NCBI GenBank assembly: GCA_031409495.1
Contig: JANNXI010000160.1
Location: forward strand, 1-19,051
Direction: 5' to 3'
Origin: JANMDR01 sp031409495
GTDB taxonomy: Bacteria > Pseudomonadota > Gammaproteobacteria > Burkholderiales > Usitatibacteraceae
Length of the DNA: 19,051 nt
A program made the translations under genes and the position numbers. Shown here one piece after another: positions 15,454-19,051 of the stretch; the stretch's first letter is position 1; every line of letters begins with the position of its first letter. The notes beneath the pieces are model-generated. The model was given only the letters and a program-made list of their open reading frames with translations. It was not told the origin of the DNA and did not search any database.

Positions 15454-16118
15454 TTTTTTGCAGCTCTCTTAGCTACTGCTTTTAAATCTTCCTTTGCTAC
15501 TCTGTTTGCTACTTCGTTCCCTACTTCGTTTCCCACTTCGATGTAGCGGAAACAGCTAGTAATATGATCGTTCACCATGCCGCTTGCCTGCATAAACGCA
15601 TAGCAAATGGTGGAGCCCACAAACTTAAATCCATGTGCCAAAAGCAGCTTGCTCATGGCGTCAGATTCTGCAGTTTTGGCGGGCACTTGGGTAAATACTT
15701 CCCATTGATTTACGCGGGGTGTACCGCCAACTATTTGCCATAAAAACGCATCAAAGCTGCCGTATTTTTCCTGTACCGCTAAAAAGGCACGGGCGTTACC
15801 CACCGTGCTATTAATTTTAAGCTTGTTGCGCACAATGCCAGGGTCGAGCATGGCGTCCGCGATGTTTTTGTCAGTGAAGGCAACAATTTTGTGTGCATCA
15901 AAATTTTTAAATACGCGGTTGTAGCCTTCACGCTTCGCTAACACCGTGCTCCAACTTAAGCCTGCTTGCGCACCTTCGAGGGTGATCAGCTCTAGCAAAT
16001 CACGGTCATCATGCATTGGTACGCCCCATTCGGTATCGTGATAATGTTGGTCGAGTAGATTTTTTTCACACCACGGGCAGCGGGTTCGAAGATCGCTGTT
16101 CAAATGTTTGGCTGTCAT
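15450..16118 (-). CDS. tag: DNA-3-methyladenine glycosylase I
   Basis: This enzyme removes 3-methyladenine from alkylated DNA, starting base-excision repair. Compared with E. coli TAG, every key residue is shifted by exactly ten: zinc ligands C14, H27, H185 and C189, and the base-recognition glutamate E48 in 'TLEGAQAGLSW'. The blocks 'HDTEWGVP', 'GFKFVGSTICYAFMQASG' and 'NDHITSC' are intact. The TAG domain ends at about residue 194. A 28-residue tail follows, built from a short repeat (EVGN, EVGN, EVAN, RVAK) and then a lysine/alanine-rich end, which could add nonspecific DNA contact. The start ATG is at 16116-16118; the ten residues before the conserved RCPWC are extra compared with E. coli, so the start is slightly uncertain. 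It is the first gene of a two-gene operon. Confidence 0.96.
   Translation of the reverse strand: MTAKHLNSDLRTRCPWCEKNLLDQHYHDTEWGVPMHDDRDLLELITLEGAQAGLSWSTVLAKREGYNRVFKNFDAHKIVAFTDKNIADAMLDPGIVRNKLKINSTVGNARAFLAVQEKYGSFDAFLWQIVGGTPRVNQWEVFTQVPAKTAESDAMSKLLLAHGFKFVGSTICYAFMQASGMVNDHITSCFRYIEVGNEVGNEVANRVAKEDLKAVAKRAAKK
15496..15543 (-). repeat. Imperfect 12-base tandem repeat in the tag tail
   Basis: Four consecutive 12-base units (GCTACTCTGTTT, GCTACTTCGTTC, CCTACTTCGTTT, CCCACTTCGATG on the plus strand) lie inside the 3' part of tag and encode the EVGN-like residue repeats. Unit length is a multiple of three, so copy-number change would keep the frame. Confidence 0.7.
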
Positions 16119-16230
16119 AATTTTATGGGTAGATGTGCTGGTGTTAACAGATTGTAACTATCGCTTTGAGCGATGATGCATAGGTCGAGCCACATTGTAG
16201 CAAGTGCTTAGACGCAATCGTGTAACTGAA

Positions 16231-16316
16231 AAAAGGTAAACTTGCTGAAAGGCAAGGACGCAAAATCACCGGCCTACAAGCACCGCATCTGCGGCGCTCA
16301 TGGTAGCGGAATCACC
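16231..16316 (+). ncRNA. Cyclic di-GMP-I (GEMM) riboswitch aptamer
   Basis: The conserved GEMM-I parts occur in the right order. GGTAAAC (16235-16241) supplies the 5' side of the ligand junction. A six-pair hairpin CTTGCT-GAAA-GGCAAG (16241-16256) is capped by the GAAA tetraloop. GACGCAAA (16257-16264) follows, then CCGGCCTA (16269-16276) and a variable hairpin CCGC-ATCT-GCGG (16283-16294). ATGGTAGCGG (16300-16309) completes the tetraloop-receptor helix, with CCG pairing to CGG, and ACC (16314-16316) pairs back to GGT. Known class members bind c-di-GMP at this junction. The 3' side of the closing helix directly abuts the Shine-Dalgarno AGGAG (16317-16321) of the next ORF, which suggests control of translation; whether it is an ON or OFF switch cannot be told. 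Confidence 0.9.
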
Positions 16317-16328
16317 AGGAGAATAACA

Positions 16329-16634
16329 ATGTACAAATCCGTCGTGGATGCCCTATATTTGGGCACTTCCAAGCAGGGTAGGCATCAAGTTGCAGCAACA
16401 ACGGGTATTTTTGCAGCATCTGCAGTATCCCGTCCGCGTTTGAGTTTATGTTTAGATTCATTTTTACGCATCATCCATAAAAAAATTGGTTCCCGTCAAT
16501 TGCTTGTTGAGCACTTTGCTAATTTGCAAGTGCGGATGACAAGCGGTGCGGCAGGCGAAGCAAATGTAGCTTACGGCGCGCTTCCATTTTTTGTTCAATC
16601 ACAAAAACGAGGAGCTGAATCATGCAACAACTAA
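16329..16634 (+). CDS. Small ORF directly under the c-di-GMP riboswitch, unknown
   Basis: This is a 101-codon frame with a near-ideal Shine-Dalgarno (AGGAG at 16317-16321, 7 bases from the ATG) placed immediately after the aptamer. I do not recognise the product. It is basic in its first two thirds, with segments such as 'SRPRLSLCLDSFLRIIHKKI'. It has a mildly hydrophobic stretch ('VAATTGIFAASAVS') but no convincing signal peptide or membrane helix. It overlaps the start of the DUF1800 gene by 13 bases, so it could act as a leader whose translation is coupled to that gene. A hairpin at 16344-16370 lies within its first codons. It may be a true small protein, a regulatory leader ORF or a chance frame; the Shine-Dalgarno argues that ribosomes do start here. 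Confidence 0.5.
   Translation: MYKSVVDALYLGTSKQGRHQVAATTGIFAASAVSRPRLSLCLDSFLRIIHKKIGSRQLLVEHFANLQVRMTSGAAGEANVAYGALPFFVQSQKRGAESCNN
16344..16370 (+). repeat. Degenerate hairpin of the GATGCCC family after the riboswitch
   Basis: GTGGATGCCC (16344-16353), loop TATATTT and GGGCACTTCC (16361-16370) form an imperfect stem. The core resembles the terminator hairpins at 8787, 11099 and 14064. No T-tract follows, so it is a weak terminator at most. Its place 28 bases after the aptamer makes an attenuator or expression-platform role possible. Confidence 0.4.
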
Positions 16635-19051
16635 AAACGACGGAATCCGCACTTATTATCAAGCGCACTATTTGGCGCACGTCAAAAGTGGGCAGTGCTG
16701 CTACCGACCCTACCGTGAGTTCGCTACCTCCACCTTCCAAAGTCTCGCGTCTTGCGCAATGCACGCGTGGTGTGGTCCTGGGGATAGTTGGATTCAGCGC
16801 CTTTGCCGTTACCGCGTTGTATGTGCCAGATGTGCAGGCGCAGGTGAGTGGCGAAGCGGTGATGCGTTATCGGCTGTATAGCCCTTCGGGCAAGCGCCAT
16901 TTTTACTCTACGGATAGAAATGAAGTAGGTTTGCTGCCACAGGGTGGGTGGCAAATTGAAGGGCCAATTTATAAACTGCTCAAAGGAGCCGGAAGCATCG
17001 ATGGCGTAGCCGGTGTGCCGCTGTATCGGCTTTATAGCCCCGTCGCGTATAAACATTTTTGGACAACCGATGCCAACGAAAACACTGTGCTCGCAACCCG
17101 TGGCTGGACGCAAGAGGGTGCCGATGGCCATGTGAGCTCCAGAAAAACGACCAATACCGTACCGCTACATCGACTCTATTTGCCGGCTATCGGCGAGCAT
17201 CTTTGGACCACTGACGAAAATGAAAGAACAGTGCTCACGACGCGTGCTGGCTGGGTTTATGAGGGCATAATTGGTTATGTAATGCCTCTAAGTGCAGCGG
17301 AACTCGCTAATCGCCAACCCGTTGCGGCTGTTGAGGTCACTGCCAGTACGGCACTAGTGACGGGTGCCGCCATGACGCTTACTGCGACTGTTACCGATCC
17401 TGATAGCAATGTGAGCAAAGTTTCGTTCTTTGACGGCACGACGCTGCTTGGCACGAAGGCCGGTGCGCCATACACGATTGAGTTATCAAACTCGCGCTTT
17501 GGGCAGCGTAATTTTGTTGCCGTGGCTGAAGATAGTTTGGGTGCCATTAAATCCTCCATCGTTTACCCAATTGAGGTGCAGCCTATACCGCAAGATATTG
17601 TGCGGTTGTTAAAGCAGTCTTCCTTTGGTCCAACCCCTGCCAGCCTGCAAGCCGCGCAAACGGTGGGTGCTGCGGCCTATATTGATGCGCAGCTCGCTAT
17701 GCCAGTCACGGAATATCCAGCTTATGCTTTTATGCCGCAGAATAAGCCGACCAGTTGTGTTGGTGCGTGTGAGCGCGATAATTATTCGCTTTATAAATTG
17801 CAGAACGATTTTTTCATCAACACACAAACGGCACCGGATCAGTTGCGGCAACGTGTTGCCTTTGCGCTATCGCAAATTTTTGTCGTGTCTGGAAATGAAG
17901 AACAAATTGCTTACGCCAATAGAAATTACCAGCAGCTACTTCTGGATTTAAGTTTTGGTAACTTTAACGATATTTTGTACCTCGTTACTCTCCATCCATT
18001 GATGGGGCGCTACCTAGACATGGTGAACAATGCAAAAGCGACTTCACCAACTGGCGTTCAACCTAATGAAAATTTTGCGCGCGAATTGCTGCAGCTTTTT
18101 TCAATTGGTATCTGGGAGTTAAATCAAGATGGCACCTATAAGCGCGGTGCGGACGGCAATCCTATCGCTACCTATGACCAAGCCGATATTTTAAACTTCT
18201 CCAAAGTATTAACGGGTTGGACCTATCCTACTTTGCCGAGTGCTACGCCAAAATTCAATAACCCGACAAACTATTTAGGTGCGATGATTCAAATCGAAAG
18301 TCAGCACGATGTGACAGCCAAAACCTTGTTAGGCGAGGCCGTTAGCCCGGCGGGTTTGGCCGCACAGCCTGACCTTGTGCGTGCAATTGCTAACGTGTTT
18401 ACCCATCAAAATGTTGGGCCGTTTATATCGCGGCAACTGATTCAGCATTTAGTTACCAGCAATCCTTCACCTGCCTACGTAGGGCGTGTTGCAGCTGCGT
18501 TTAATAACAACGGTGCGGGTGTGCGCGGTGACATGAAGGCAACAGTGCGGGCGATTATGCTTGACCCAGAAGCGCGTGGTGATGCCTCACCTGACCCTAA
18601 ATTCGGGCGTCTTCGCGAACCAGTGCACTTAACAGCAAGCTTCACACGTGCTATGGGTGCACCTACGGATGGTATTTACTTAAAGAATGTTTCCGCGCAA
18701 ATGGGGCAAAACTTGTTTTACTCCCCCACCGTGTTTAACTATTATCCGGCTGATTACATCGTTCCGGGCACTAATTTGGAAGGCCCGCAGTTTGGTATTT
18801 ACAACGCCACAACAGCTTTTACGCGCGCTAATTTTTTCTACCAAATGACCTTTGGCAATGGCTCCAACGCCGACACTGGCGTGGCCGGCTCGATCGGCAC
18901 CAAAGTTGATATGACAGTGCTCCGCGCTATTTCAGGTGAGCCGTGGCGCTTAGTGGACCGTATCAATAGCCAGTTGATGTTCGGTTCGATGAATGCGCAA
19001 ATGCGCACAGCCATTATTGATGCGGTAACTGCCGTTGCCGCTACAGATACG
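16622..19051 (+). CDS. DUF5648-Ig-DUF1800 surface protein, 5' part
   Basis: The frame stays open for 810 codons to the window edge. A hydrophobic segment at about residues 50-70 ends in a possible cleavage site VQA-Q, so export is likely, although about 49 residues precede it. Three DUF5648-type repeats start near residues 82, 134 and 182, with the signatures 'RYRLYSPSGKRHFYST', 'LYRLYSPVAYKHFWTT' and 'LHRLYLPAIGEHLWTT', each closing with a GW-x-x-EG motif. An Ig-like beta domain covers about 233-320 ('VSKVSFFDGTTLLGTKAG'). From about residue 325 the DUF1800 domain begins, with its typical 'NENFARELLQLFSIG', 'VLTGWTYP' and 'SPTVFNYYPADY'. DUF1800 function is unknown; its genes are often followed by a DUF1501 gene, which would lie beyond the window. 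GAGGAG (16609-16614) gives a strong start. The c-di-GMP riboswitch upstream suggests control by the motile-to-sessile switch. Confidence 0.88.
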   Translation, partial: MQQLKTTESALIIKRTIWRTSKVGSAATDPTVSSLPPPSKVSRLAQCTRGVVLGIVGFSAFAVTALYVPDVQAQVSGEAVMRYRLYSPSGKRHFYSTDRNEVGLLPQGGWQIEGPIYKLLKGAGSIDGVAGVPLYRLYSPVAYKHFWTTDANENTVLATRGWTQEGADGHVSSRKTTNTVPLHRLYLPAIGEHLWTTDENERTVLTTRAGWVYEGIIGYVMPLSAAELANRQPVAAVEVTASTALVTGAAMTLTATVTDPDSNVSKVSFFDGTTLLGTKAGAPYTIELSNSRFGQRNFVAVAEDSLGAIKSSIVYPIEVQPIPQDIVRLLKQSSFGPTPASLQAAQTVGAAAYIDAQLAMPVTEYPAYAFMPQNKPTSCVGACERDNYSLYKLQNDFFINTQTAPDQLRQRVAFALSQIFVVSGNEEQIAYANRNYQQLLLDLSFGNFNDILYLVTLHPLMGRYLDMVNNAKATSPTGVQPNENFARELLQLFSIGIWELNQDGTYKRGADGNPIATYDQADILNFSKVLTGWTYPTLPSATPKFNNPTNYLGAMIQIESQHDVTAKTLLGEAVSPAGLAAQPDLVRAIANVFTHQNVGPFISRQLIQHLVTSNPSPAYVGRVAAAFNNNGAGVRGDMKATVRAIMLDPEARGDASPDPKFGRLREPVHLTASFTRAMGAPTDGIYLKNVSAQMGQNLFYSPTVFNYYPADYIVPGTNLEGPQFGIYNATTAFTRANFFYQMTFGNGSNADTGVAGSIGTKVDMTVLRAISGEPWRLVDRINSQLMFGSMNAQMRTAIIDAVTAVAATDT

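Noticed and set aside
15496..15543. CRISPR-like repeat
   Set aside because: Units are 12 bases, adjacent without spacers, and in frame within tag.
16160..16174. ATCGCTTTGAGCGAT palindrome between tag and the riboswitch
   Set aside because: A six-base arm could be an operator, but it is a single copy with no recognised regulator and is too short to call.
16242..16328. Longer version of the small ORF starting inside the riboswitch
   Set aside because: This part is the structured aptamer RNA; the Shine-Dalgarno lies after it and fits the ATG at 16329.
16591..17951. Plus- and minus-strand ORFs inside the DUF1800 gene (for example 16591-16881, 16724-17131, 17625-17951)
   Set aside because: They are shadows of an 810-codon open frame that has clear DUF5648 and DUF1800 motifs.

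Overview
The window looks like proteobacterial chromosome of roughly even base composition. The best taxonomic hint is malate dehydrogenase. Its 328-residue length and near-invariant blocks (GAAGQIG, GNPANTNAYIAMKSAPDL, WGNHSPTMYPD) match the beta/gammaproteobacterial, Burkholderia/Xanthomonas-like type. From memory it leans to the Lysobacterales (Xanthomonadales) side, and an M13 peptidase would fit that. This placement is an inference. I see no phage, insertion sequence, CRISPR array, tRNA or rRNA.

Layout. Positions 2-2149 hold the 3' end of a large DUF11-repeat surface protein, closed by a strong terminator. A gene-poor stretch leads to mdh (2645-3631) and its terminator. Positions 3797-8748 form a four-gene, same-strand cluster: a membrane-anchored solute-binding-like protein, a lipoprotein fusing a solute-binding domain to a VWA domain, an XpaC-like membrane protein, and TelA. 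An MFS exporter (8990-10330) converges, with a 4-base overlap, on a minus-strand TPR lipoprotein. A ChaC-type gamma-glutamylcyclotransferase lies behind that lipoprotein on the same strand. Then come a secreted M13 metallopeptidase (plus strand) and a minus-strand pair, tag (3-methyladenine DNA glycosylase I) and a HI0933-type flavoprotein, overlapping by ATGA. The window ends in a class I cyclic-di-GMP riboswitch, a 101-codon ORF and the first 810 codons of a DUF5648-Ig-DUF1800 surface or secreted protein.

Two units deserve most attention. The first is the envelope-to-cytoplasm cluster at 3797-8748. It pairs the TelA/XpaC core, known from Ter-type stress networks, with two periplasmic sensor-like proteins, one carrying an intact VWA metal site. 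The second is the c-di-GMP-I aptamer at about 16231-16316, placed directly in front of a Shine-Dalgarno sequence. It would put the small ORF and the DUF1800 protein under c-di-GMP control.

A smaller theme is a family of related hairpins around the core GATGCCCTA...TAGGGCATC. Three act as likely terminators after telA, chaC and the M13 gene. A degenerate fourth copy lies just after the start codon of the riboswitch-controlled ORF.
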